Part shown: positions 25,660-33,605 of the stretch, in pieces
Numbering within the stretch: position 1 is the stretch's first letter
How the letters are laid out: each line of letters begins with the position of its first letter
Assembly (NCBI RefSeq): GCF_037860775.1
Contig: NZ_JBBEWC010000003.1
Span: forward strand, 62,001 to 126,000
Length of the DNA stretch: 64,000 bases
Source of the DNA: Emticicia soli
GTDB lineage: Bacteria > Bacteroidota > Bacteroidia > Cytophagales > Spirosomataceae
Direction of reading: 5' to 3'
Notes under the pieces: model-generated
The model's input: only the letters and a program-made list of their open reading frames with translations
The model's database searches: none
What the model was told of the DNA's origin: nothing
Translations under genes and position numbers: made by a program

Positions 25660-28164
25660 TCAGAATTTGTATGTGGCCGTGAGTATAAAGTTACGTGGTG
25701 CTCCCGGAAATAAGCGGGTGTAGTTCTGTGCGCCAATCCAATAGGTTTTGTCAAAAATATTGTTGATGTTGAGCGCCATCTGCACATTGCTTTTACTAGG
25801 GGTATAATAAATTGCTGCATCAAGAGTTGCAAAAGCAGGTACCTCAAAAGCTCTGCTAAACCACGGTATACGGCTGCTTTGTGCCTGCAAACCCAGCCCA
25901 ACGCCGAGGTCATCTAAAGCTGATGAGTTGCCGAAATTGTAGCGTGTCCACAAATTACCACTATGTTTTGGCGTGTTTTCTTTGCGTTGGCCTACTAGTT
26001 TTTCGTCTCTATCCATCATAATTACGGCGTCAATAAAACTGTAAGAAGCATTAATTTGCCAGTTTGGGAGAATATAGCCTGCTAAATCAGTTTCAAAACC
26101 TCGGCTACGGTCTGCACCTCTCTGCACCAGTAAGTCGGGGTTCGTGGGGTCGTTGGCATTCATCAGAATATTCTTCTGATTGATTTCATAAAGCGCAGCA
26201 CTCAGGGTAAACTGGCTTCCGCCTATTGTAGACTTCATGCCGATTTCTTTTAAATCACTAATCAAAGGCTTAAATTGTGCGGCTGACTGGTCGGCTCCAA
26301 AGTAATTACCTGTGCTTGGTAGCAACGAAACTGTATTAGATTGTGGCTGATAGCCCGTCAGATAAGTAGCATACACATTTACGCTTTTGCTGACTTCATA
26401 AGTAAGCCCGATGCGAGGAATAAGTGCTGTGTTTTTAAACGAGGCTTCTTTTGGAGCTTCGTAATTAGTAATGTCTTCAAACCATTCGTTTCTTAAACTT
26501 AGTAGTGCTGAAAACTTTCCTATTTTGAGTTGCTCTTGTAAATAAATGGCATTGGTGCTAGTAAGCGCCGAAGGCAATACCGAGCGCACATTCATCACAT
26601 AATCGTTCAGGTTACGAATGGTATAAGCAGGATTTTTTAAATCGAAGTAGTTGGCATTTGGTTTGGGTAATACTTTGCCATCAACCGTAATTGTCTGATA
26701 ATTGGCAGCATTGGCCACCACAAAACTATTGGCTACTGTGCCATCTTTAAGCAAAAAACCACGAGCAGCATTTTGGCCACCACCTTTCAGTTTCTGCCAG
26801 TTTTGTAAGTCGTAGCCCACTAAAAATTTGTGTGAGGTTTTACCCAAATTGAAGTTAAAATTAAAATAGGCATTCAGGTTATCGGTATTCCAGTTTTGTT
26901 TGCGTTGTACCAATTGCATCATAACCAAACTTGTAACGGGCACGCCTGTAATATCAGTAGCAAAGGCATTGGTGGTGCGGTGTTCTTGTAAATCTTCTGT
27001 CCAGGTTTGCTTCATGTAAGAAGCATTAAAGGTGATATTCTGCGTGAATTTATGAGAAAGACTAGCCGTCAGAATTAGCTCTTTCGACTTAAAGAAATCG
27101 TTTGAAGCCCCTAAATTAAGGCTGATGGGTGTACTGTTGAGGTCAGTTTTTCCTGCTATTGCTCCGAAAATAGGTTGCCCACGGTCAAGATTTCCAATCA
27201 TATTGCTGAAAATCAACTCTGTATTAATGGCGGTTTTGTTATTTGGAATGTAGCTAAAAGATGGTGAAACGAGAACCGATTTATTGCCTACCAAATCTCT
27301 GAAAGAACTAGCTTCCTGATAAGCCCCATTGATGCGATATAATAAAGTTTTGGATTCATTTAGTGGCCCTGTAAAATCGAGTGTACCACGTAGCGTACTG
27401 AAGCTACCCGCACTCAGGCTTACTTCTCTGCGAGTTTCAGCCAGTGGTTTTTTGGTAATCATGTTTATACTCCCTCCAGGGTCAACGCTTGAAAATGTAA
27501 CAGAAGCAGGCCCTTTCAGTACCTCTACACGCTCAATATTTGTTGTAAGTGGTTGCAGAAAATAATATTGACGGGTACGCATACCATTAATAATCTGTCC
27601 TTCTTCGTTCTGGCTTATGCCCCTGATAGCGTATTGGTTATAATAACTCGAAGGAATAACCCCACTGGCAATTTTTACGGCATCGGCTAGTTGAAACGCT
27701 TGTCGGTCAGTTATGAGTTCTTTTGTAACAGTACTCATGGCCTGTGGCAGTTCTTTATTTTTAATAGCAATTTTAGTAGCAGAAAAACTGTAATCACTCG
27801 AATAATCCTTACGGGCACGGCCAACTATTTCTACATCTTGCAATTGATTTGCCGCAGGTATCAATAAAATATTAACCTTTTTTTCTTCTTCTTTAAGGTT
27901 TCCTTCTAAAACAAAGTTTTCGTAACCTATAGAGCTAATTATCAATTTAAACTTCCCTGTTGGCAGGTTTTCGAATAGAAATTCGCCATTATTTCCGGTT
28001 GTTGTTCCTTTTTTCAAGGCATCTGTTTCCAGGTTTACTGTTGCTCCCACCGCATTTGTCTGGTCTTCATATTTTACAATACCCTTGAGTTTATACTGAG
28101 CATAAGTAATGCTGGAGGTTATTGTAAACAGACCAATTAGAAAAAGTAAAGATTTTTTGTTCAT
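25660..28164 (-). CDS. TonB-dependent siderophore-type outer-membrane receptor
   Basis: 834 residues. Signal peptide (SLLFLIGLFTITSSITYAQ), carboxypeptidase-regulatory-like domain (about 24-105: VKYEDQTNAVGATVNLET, GEFLFENLPTGKFKLIISSI), plug domain (AIRGISQNEEGQIINGMRTR, VEVLKGPASVTFSSVDPGGS) and a 22-strand barrel ending in the aromatic residue of ATYKF. The plug sequence is of the siderophore/hydroxamate type. Imports a metal chelate across the outer membrane using TonB. Its promoter is covered by two palindromes shared with the GTPase gene upstream, which links it to metal control. The GTPase upstream suggests zinc rather than iron, but this is inference. Confidence 0.92.
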   Translation of the reverse strand: MNKKSLLFLIGLFTITSSITYAQYKLKGIVKYEDQTNAVGATVNLETDALKKGTTTGNNGEFLFENLPTGKFKLIISSIGYENFVLEGNLKEEEKKVNILLIPAANQLQDVEIVGRARKDYSSDYSFSATKIAIKNKELPQAMSTVTKELITDRQAFQLADAVKIASGVIPSSYYNQYAIRGISQNEEGQIINGMRTRQYYFLQPLTTNIERVEVLKGPASVTFSSVDPGGSINMITKKPLAETRREVSLSAGSFSTLRGTLDFTGPLNESKTLLYRINGAYQEASSFRDLVGNKSVLVSPSFSYIPNNKTAINTELIFSNMIGNLDRGQPIFGAIAGKTDLNSTPISLNLGASNDFFKSKELILTASLSHKFTQNITFNASYMKQTWTEDLQEHRTTNAFATDITGVPVTSLVMMQLVQRKQNWNTDNLNAYFNFNFNLGKTSHKFLVGYDLQNWQKLKGGGQNAARGFLLKDGTVANSFVVANAANYQTITVDGKVLPKPNANYFDLKNPAYTIRNLNDYVMNVRSVLPSALTSTNAIYLQEQLKIGKFSALLSLRNEWFEDITNYEAPKEASFKNTALIPRIGLTYEVSKSVNVYATYLTGYQPQSNTVSLLPSTGNYFGADQSAAQFKPLISDLKEIGMKSTIGGSQFTLSAALYEINQKNILMNANDPTNPDLLVQRGADRSRGFETDLAGYILPNWQINASYSFIDAVIMMDRDEKLVGQRKENTPKHSGNLWTRYNFGNSSALDDLGVGLGLQAQSSRIPWFSRAFEVPAFATLDAAIYYTPSKSNVQMALNINNIFDKTYWIGAQNYTRLFPGAPRNFILTATYKF

Positions 28165-28212
28165 TGAATGATTAATGTTTGTGAGGGTAGGTTAATTCAA
28201 TAATGTTGCTTG

Positions 28213-28266
28213 TGCAATATTGTTGCAAAATTAAAAAAATATCCTTGCTATTGCAATAGTGTTGCA
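28213..28266 (-). promoter_or_regulatory. Promoter of the TonB receptor with two 7-1-7 palindromes (candidate Zur/Fur-type operators)
   Basis: Minus-strand promoter: TTG (28254-28256), 20 bases, TAATTTTG (28226-28233). Box 1 TGCAATATTGTTGCA (28213-28227) overlaps the -7 element; box 2 TGCAATAGTGTTGCA (28252-28266) covers the -33 TTG. Centres 28220 and 28259, 39 bp apart. The 7-1-7 shape is usual for Fur-superfamily sites. Same arrangement and same 39-bp distance as at the GTPase promoter. Confidence 0.75.
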
Positions 28267-28290
28267 TATATAAAAATATTAAAAGAAGAT

Positions 28291-29502
28291 TTAGCTCAGT
28301 AATGGGAATGGGTCTTTGAACTTTCCGCTTGCTTCCATGTGTTTTATTTCTGCTTCGGTACAGAGGCAAGATTCTAGTTCGGCTTTAATCATATCCTGAT
28401 TCAAATCCTGACCAATAAAGACTAATTCATTCTGGCGGTCTCCGAATCTTCTATCCCAACGGTTTTCAATCTGTTTTTGATTCTGAATAAATGAACTGTA
28501 GCGGATTCGATGATTGAAAGGCATACTTGCCCACCATACACCAGCATTTTCTGCTCTTACAGAACCACCTGCTTGGCTCCAGTTCAATGCTTCATCGGGG
28601 CGTGAGGCTATCCAGAATAAACCTTTCGAGCGGATAATACCTGCGTGCCAGTTTTCAGATAAGTAATTCCAGAATCTTTCGGGGTGGAAAGGTCGTTTAT
28701 CTCGGAAAACAAAACTACCAATGCCGTATTCTTCAGTTTCAGGCGTATGTCCCTTACCGTTTTTACGGTTCTCTAATTCCTGAATCCACCCTGCTGATGA
28801 TTCTGCTTTCTCATAATCAAACAAGCCAGTATTTATAATTTTATCAAGATTTACCTTGCTGAAAGAAGATTCGATGATTTTTGCACCGGGGTTCAGTGAA
28901 TGAATTACAGCTTTTAATTCACCTAACTGATACGGGCTTACAAGGTCGGTCTTATTTAAAATAATAACATCAGCAAACTCTATCTGGTCAGTTAGCAGAT
29001 TTACAATTGTGCGGTAATCTTGTTCATCATCGTTCAAACTGCGGCTTTTAACAGTATCTGCCGAACCAAAGTCTTTACCAAAATTGAAAGCGTCTACTAC
29101 CGTTACCATACAATCAATATAAGCCCATTTGGCTAAATCAATACCGTTTGCATCGTCTGTAAAACTGAAAGTCTGCGCAACAGGCACAGGCTCCGAAATA
29201 CCCGTAGATTCAATGAGCAGGTAATCAAAGCGTTTTTCTTTGGCTAATTTTTCAACTTCAATCATCAGGTCTTCTCGCAGTGTGCAGCAAATACACCCGT
29301 TCGACATCTCAACCAGGCGTTCTTCTGTACGAGACAAGGTATTCTCTTTTTCAACCAATTGGGCATCAATGTTTACTTCGCTCATATCGTTCACAATCAC
29401 AGCTACTTTCAAGCCATCTTTATTATGGAGAATATGATTGAGTAAAGTGGTTTTTCCGGCACCCAGAAAACCCGAAAGAACAGTTACTGGTAATTTTTTC
29501 AT
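28291..29502 (-). CDS. COG0523 (G3E) GTPase, CobW/YciC-type metal chaperone
   Basis: 403 residues from the ATG at 29502; the frame runs on to 29571 but that part lies over the promoter and operators. Walker A GFLGAGKTTLLN (11-22), the CxCC metal site GCICC (69-73), ESTGISEP, NKTD and a C-terminal CobW_C domain (GSFVFRDKRPFHPERFW, then SKGLFWIASRP). G3E GTPases of this type insert or allocate zinc or other metals and are commonly induced when zinc is short. Two perfect or near-perfect palindromes cover its promoter. It lies 126 bases upstream of the TonB receptor on the same strand. Confidence 0.92.
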   Translation of the reverse strand: MKKLPVTVLSGFLGAGKTTLLNHILHNKDGLKVAVIVNDMSEVNIDAQLVEKENTLSRTEERLVEMSNGCICCTLREDLMIEVEKLAKEKRFDYLLIESTGISEPVPVAQTFSFTDDANGIDLAKWAYIDCMVTVVDAFNFGKDFGSADTVKSRSLNDDEQDYRTIVNLLTDQIEFADVIILNKTDLVSPYQLGELKAVIHSLNPGAKIIESSFSKVNLDKIINTGLFDYEKAESSAGWIQELENRKNGKGHTPETEEYGIGSFVFRDKRPFHPERFWNYLSENWHAGIIRSKGLFWIASRPDEALNWSQAGGSVRAENAGVWWASMPFNHRIRYSSFIQNQKQIENRWDRRFGDRQNELVFIGQDLNQDMIKAELESCLCTEAEIKHMEASGKFKDPFPLLS

Positions 29503-29516
29503 TTTAAATTTATATT

Positions 29517-29570
29517 TGCATCGTTGTTGCAAATATAAATTCATCATTTTAATTATGCAACATTGTTGCA
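29517..29570 (-). promoter_or_regulatory. Promoter of the COG0523 GTPase with two 7-1-7 palindromes
   Basis: Minus-strand promoter: TTG (29558-29560), 20 bases, TATATTTG (29530-29537). Box 4 TGCAACATTGTTGCA (29556-29570) is a perfect 7-1-7 palindrome over the -33 element; box 3 TGCATCGTTGTTGCA (29517-29531), extended by TTTGCA / TGCAAA, overlaps the -7 element. Centres 29563 and 29524, again 39 bp apart. Repressor placement is ideal. Confidence 0.8.
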
Positions 29571-29622
29571 TTTTAATATTATTAAATAATAGAGCTATTG
29601 CATTTCTTTAAAAGCTAATTCT

Positions 29623-29782
29623 GAAGTTGTTTAGGATTTTAATTATAATTTAAAAATCGGGGTGTTTTGAGCGAGCCAAATCAAATGATGAAATCATAGT
29701 AGCGCTATGGTTGAAATCATTTGATGAAGGCGCAGCCAAAACAACACATTTTTAAATGTAAGGAATAATCCTAAACAACTTC
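29623..29782. repeat. 160-bp long imperfect inverted repeat, MITE-like element
   Basis: Perfect 16-bp terminal inverted repeats GAAGTTGTTTAGGATT (29623-29638) and AATCCTAAACAACTTC (29767-29782). Inside, further paired segments: ATTTAAAAAT and GTGTTTTG on the left against their complements CAAAACAACAC and ATTTTTAAAT on the right, then ATCAAATGAT against ATCATTTGAT, ending at a tip CATAG-TAGCG-CTATG. No coding frame. TCT occurs directly outside both ends and may be a target duplication. A non-autonomous transposon remnant or a large DNA/RNA hairpin. Confidence 0.7.
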
Positions 29783-29967
29783 TCTATATAAAAACAGTTT
29801 TTAACATTTATAGTAGGGGCTTGATAGCAAGTAGCAGAGTAGCTAAAGAATAAATAGGCATTGGATAAGGTAGTGTAAAATAATACAACCGTACTCAAGC
29901 TAAAAATTAAAAATATTCTTTAGCTTTAAAACGTTCAATACAGTTTCAGTATTTATTACTACAACCT

Positions 29968-30696
29968 ATGAGCTTTTATTCTAAACTTGACCAGATTCAT
30001 GCAGGGCTCAGAAAAAACATCTGGCTACAGTACTTTTCTATTTTTTGCAGAGTAGCACTTGCCGCAGGCTTTATACCTTCGGGTTTGGTAAAAATCTTCA
30101 ATGAACGTTTTACTTCGCTTTCAGTTAATCATCCGATGGGGCACTATCTGGAGGCATTGTATTACACCGAGTATTACTATCCATTTATTGGTGTTTTGCA
30201 GGTAACAGCCGCCATTCTATTACTCATACCCCGAACAGCTACACTTGGGGCGCTTATTTATTTCCCTATTATCCTTAATATCACAATCTTATCATTGGCA
30301 GTTCGGTTTGTTGGCTCACACATAACTTCTCCTTTAATGGTGTTGGCTAATTTATTTCTGATTCTGTGGGACTACCACAAAATCAAATACATTTTGCCTT
30401 TTAATGAGCCACCTGAGCATAAGGTTTTAAGAGATAAAAATGAGCGAATCAAGCGTTTTCCTGTAAGGTTTGCCATAAGCTCTGTTGCTGTGTTGGTTGT
30501 GCTTATGGTAATACTGCTAAATATGTATAACATTGAACCTTATAATTCTTTGAAAGACTGTGAGCGACAAGCCAAGAAGAGCAAAAATCCTAAAGCTGTA
30601 GACGATTTCTGTAATTGTATTCATATAGAGGGTAAGCCTCTGGGAAAATGTTTAGATACATATAATAAAGCTTTGGAAGCCAATAAAAATCAATAA
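29968..30696 (+). CDS. DoxX-family membrane protein
   Basis: 242 residues. Four spans of the DoxX fold: ALAAGFIPSGLVKIFNERFT (with the G-x-x-K motif), YYPFIGVLQVTAAILLLIPR, LGALIYFPIILNITILSLAV and LMVLANLFLILWDYHKIKYI. A fifth hydrophobic segment (FAISSVAVLVVLMVILLNMY) and a small Cys-containing tail (CERQAKKSKNPKAVDDFCNC) follow; the tail has four Cys. DoxX proteins take part in redox and sulfur stress, but this one is uncharacterised. Alone between the MITE-like repeat and the peroxidase gene. Confidence 0.8.
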   Translation: MSFYSKLDQIHAGLRKNIWLQYFSIFCRVALAAGFIPSGLVKIFNERFTSLSVNHPMGHYLEALYYTEYYYPFIGVLQVTAAILLLIPRTATLGALIYFPIILNITILSLAVRFVGSHITSPLMVLANLFLILWDYHKIKYILPFNEPPEHKVLRDKNERIKRFPVRFAISSVAVLVVLMVILLNMYNIEPYNSLKDCERQAKKSKNPKAVDDFCNCIHIEGKPLGKCLDTYNKALEANKNQ

Positions 30697-30864
30697 GTTT
30701 TTTATTGTTTATGAGGTGATACGCACTTAAGCTCTCAATAACTCAAAATAAGGGTGTCAGGAAAGAATTTTTCTTATACACAGACGTTTCTGATATAGGT
30801 TTATTAGCTATTGTATGAGGTTAGAAGGCCATGAAATTTGCTTTTGTGCCAAAAAATAATCAGA

Positions 30865-32367
30865 ATGAAAGTCAAACTAAAAATAGCGATACTATTACTC
30901 ACCATTACCTTTTTATCTTTCAAGAGTATTCAGGAACCTGTACTTTTTTCTGTTCCTGCTAATTTTCCGAAGCCTGATTATCCGTTTGAAAATAACCCGA
31001 TTACAGTAGCAGGCGTAGAATTAGGAAAAACCTTGTTTTATGATGCTGCGCTATCGTCTGACAATACCATAAGTTGTGGTAGCTGCCATCAACAATCAGC
31101 AGGTTTTACGCAACATGGGCATATACTGAGCCACGGTGTGAACGACAGATTAAGCAAGCGTAATGCCATGCCGCTGTTTAATCTGGCTTGGGCCAGTAAT
31201 TTTGGATGGGACGGCATTGCGCCTCATCTGGATTTGTTTGCGGTTTCACCAATTACGAATCCTGTCGAAATGGACGAATCGCTCGAAAACATACTTGAGA
31301 AGCTAAGAGCTACACCACTATATGCCGATTTATTTGAAAAAGCCTTCGGAAGCAGAGAAATTAATAACGATAGATTATTGAAAGCTCTTTCACAGTTTAT
31401 GCTCACAATGGTGTCGGCTAATGCCAAGTATGACCGTTATGTGCGTAAAGAGGGCCTAAAGCTGAGCGATATTGAATCAGAAGGCTTAGTGTTATTTAAA
31501 CAAAAGTGCGCTTCGTGCCATTCGGGAGAGCTTTTTACCGATTTTTCGTTCAGAAACAATGGTTTGGCTTTGAGAGAAAGAGATAAAGGGAGGTTTGAAA
31601 TAAGCCAAAACGATGCCGATATATATAAGTTTAAAGTACCCAGCCTACGGAATTTGACTTATACCACACCCTATATGCACGACGGCAGGTTTGCAACATT
31701 AGAACAGGTATTGGAACATTATGCAGCTAAGGTTGAAAAAACAGATTACCTTGACCCGATTCTGAATAAAGATGGGAAGGTAGGTATTGAGATGAATACC
31801 GACGAGCAAAAAAAGATTATTGCTTTTTTGAAAACACTTGATGATGAAGACTTTGTTAAGAACCCGATGTTTTCTGAGAGTACTTTAATAAGTGATATTC
31901 CGAAAAAAAACATTGATGTTGAAATAAAAAACTTTACAATAAACGATGCCGATACAAGGGCCTTGTTTAAACAAGGTATTGAGACTTATTTTAAGATTAA
32001 AGCAGCCATTGCAAAGAAAAATACGCTAGAAGCCGCCGAAGGTGCAAGAGTGCTTATTAAGACCTTGAACAGGGTTCGTATTACAGAGGCAGCGCAGAAA
32101 AGTTTCTTTGAAAACTATCAGGAAAAATTGTTTTTAGATGCCAAACGGATTATTGAAGGAGAACGCTTCTTCGCCCATCAGTTTGACCACTTCGATGAGC
32201 TATCAGAACATTTGTATATTCTATTGGCCTCTTTTAAAGTAAATGATAGGGTATTGTATTTTAATGAATGTAAAAGGTCGGATATGAAATGGATAAGTGA
32301 TTCGGCGACAGATAGCTTTGTGCCTGATAATTGCAATGATGTGCATACTAAAACTTTGAATTTATAG
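30865..32367 (+). CDS. Di-haem cytochrome c peroxidase (CcpA/MauG family) with a long C-terminal extension
   Basis: 500 residues from the ATG at 30865; the frame begins at 30838 with a TTG but the later start gives the signal peptide MKVKLKIAILLLTITFLSFK. Two CxxCH haem sites: CGSCH (71-75) and CASCH (215-219). Also GRFATLEQVLEHYAAKVEKT, the usual end of the family. Residues after about 350 are an extra helical domain of some 150 residues. Periplasmic; reduces H2O2 with electrons from cytochrome or oxidises protein. Followed by a shared terminator. Confidence 0.9.
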   Translation: MKVKLKIAILLLTITFLSFKSIQEPVLFSVPANFPKPDYPFENNPITVAGVELGKTLFYDAALSSDNTISCGSCHQQSAGFTQHGHILSHGVNDRLSKRNAMPLFNLAWASNFGWDGIAPHLDLFAVSPITNPVEMDESLENILEKLRATPLYADLFEKAFGSREINNDRLLKALSQFMLTMVSANAKYDRYVRKEGLKLSDIESEGLVLFKQKCASCHSGELFTDFSFRNNGLALRERDKGRFEISQNDADIYKFKVPSLRNLTYTTPYMHDGRFATLEQVLEHYAAKVEKTDYLDPILNKDGKVGIEMNTDEQKKIIAFLKTLDDEDFVKNPMFSESTLISDIPKKNIDVEIKNFTINDADTRALFKQGIETYFKIKAAIAKKNTLEAAEGARVLIKTLNRVRITEAAQKSFFENYQEKLFLDAKRIIEGERFFAHQFDHFDELSEHLYILLASFKVNDRVLYFNECKRSDMKWISDSATDSFVPDNCNDVHTKTLNL

Positions 32368-32396
32368 CAGTTTTTAGTAAATATTTTGCTAATAAT

Positions 32397-32432
32397 AAAC
32401 GCCTAAGACTCTGTGGAATCTTAGGCGTTTTA
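32397..32432. terminator. Bidirectional terminator between peroxidase and FAH genes
   Basis: Perfect 12-bp stem AAACGCCTAAGA (32397-32408) / TCTTAGGCGTTT (32419-32430), loop of ten, T-rich on both strands. Confidence 0.85.
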
Positions 32433-32446
32433 CAATGCTAGCGTAA

Positions 32447-33277
32447 TTATTCTACTGTATTGCTTAACGTACCAATGTTATCAATAGAAATGTGCACGGT
32501 ATCACCTTTGATAAGTGAAAAGTCATCAGGTGGAACAATGCCTGTTCCTGTCATCAGGAAACAACCAAATGGAAAAGTGCAATCGAAAGTAAGGTATTTT
32601 ACAAGTTCGGGTAATTCTCTTTTCATCTGGCTTAGGTGTGTAGTCTGTGAGAATACCGTTTCGCCTGCTCTTTCAATATTGAGTTGTATAGCTGTTTCTT
32701 TTGCAATAGGGTCTTTCAGAATTAGGATTCCCGGGCCAATGGCTGCACTTTTATCATAAGATTTTGCCTGTGGAAGATACAAAGGGTTTTCGCCTTCAAT
32801 ATCGCGCGAGCTTACATCATTCCCAACAGTATAACCTACTATTTCGCTTCTTGAATTAATAAAAAGTGTAAGTTCTGGCTCTGGCACATTCCATTTTGAG
32901 TCTCTTCTTATTTTAATATCCTGCTTGTGCCCAACAGTACGGGCAGCAGTGGCTTTAAAGAATATTTCAGGCCTATCGGCCGAATAAACCCTATCATAGA
33001 AATCTCCGCCGCCAGCATCTTTCGATTCTTCCATACGGGCGTTTTTGCTTCTCAGATAAGTTACACCCGATGCCCATACCTCTTGCGAAACAATAGGAGG
33101 GAGCAGAGAAGCGTCTAACTGAAAGCCTTCTTCTGCTGATTTAGTACTTAGTGATTCTTTAAGATAATCGTATAGATCAGGATAATTTACCAGTGTATCA
33201 AAAGTATGTTCTTTAAAAGAGTAGAAATTGTCTTCATGTTCGAGCACAGGCCCTAGGGTGGTATTATAGATTTTCAT
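32447..33277 (-). CDS. Fumarylacetoacetate hydrolase-family protein
   Basis: 276 residues from the ATG at 33277. FAH fold: metal ligands in VPEPELTLFINSR (E-x-E), GYTVGNDVSSRDIEGENPLY, QAKSYDKSAAIGPGILILKD and the C-terminal GTGIVPPDDFSLIKGDTVHI. Cleaves a C-C bond in or isomerises beta-dicarbonyl or 2-keto-3-deoxy sugar acids with Mg2+ or Mn2+. The substrate is not clear; related proteins in Bacteroidota act in ketodeoxy-sugar degradation. Monocistronic. Confidence 0.88.
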   Translation of the reverse strand: MKIYNTTLGPVLEHEDNFYSFKEHTFDTLVNYPDLYDYLKESLSTKSAEEGFQLDASLLPPIVSQEVWASGVTYLRSKNARMEESKDAGGGDFYDRVYSADRPEIFFKATAARTVGHKQDIKIRRDSKWNVPEPELTLFINSRSEIVGYTVGNDVSSRDIEGENPLYLPQAKSYDKSAAIGPGILILKDPIAKETAIQLNIERAGETVFSQTTHLSQMKRELPELVKYLTFDCTFPFGCFLMTGTGIVPPDDFSLIKGDTVHISIDNIGTLSNTVE

Positions 33278-33605
33278 CAATCAAAAAATTTTAGTATTTT
33301 AAACAAAATAGTATTAATCGGTAATATAGACAAAAGGCATCGTTTATGTGCCTTGCTTTAGAAGTTTTATATATTACTCATCAAGTCAATAAAAGGGTGT
33401 ATCAGAAATTATATATTTTTATTCACTTTATATCCTTAATATTTGAATACTGATTTAAGTTTCGGAAAACATTCATCATGGGCTAAAAGACTCAAGTAGG
33501 GGGAAACCCCTGTTTTGTGGCTTAGATGAAATAATTAGGGGAAAATGCGTTATTTTTGGTTATAAATTCTTAAAGCTCCAAGTTATAGCTGCTAAAATAA
33601 AAACT
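33278..33605. other. Intergenic region with a small hairpin and a -7-like box
   Basis: AT-rich. AGGGG-GAAA-CCCCT at 33498-33511 makes a compact hairpin with a GNRA tetraloop. TATTTTTG at 33551-33558 fits the -7 box of the kinase gene at 33606, though no TTG sits at the right distance. Nothing else seen. Confidence 0.4.

Noticed and set aside
29503..29571. Longer N-terminus of the COG0523 GTPase
   Set aside because: This stretch contains the promoter and both palindromes; the family start is the Met at 29502.
33498..33511. Terminator hairpin before the TPR kinase
   Set aside because: The stem is only five pairs with a GNRA loop and no T run.
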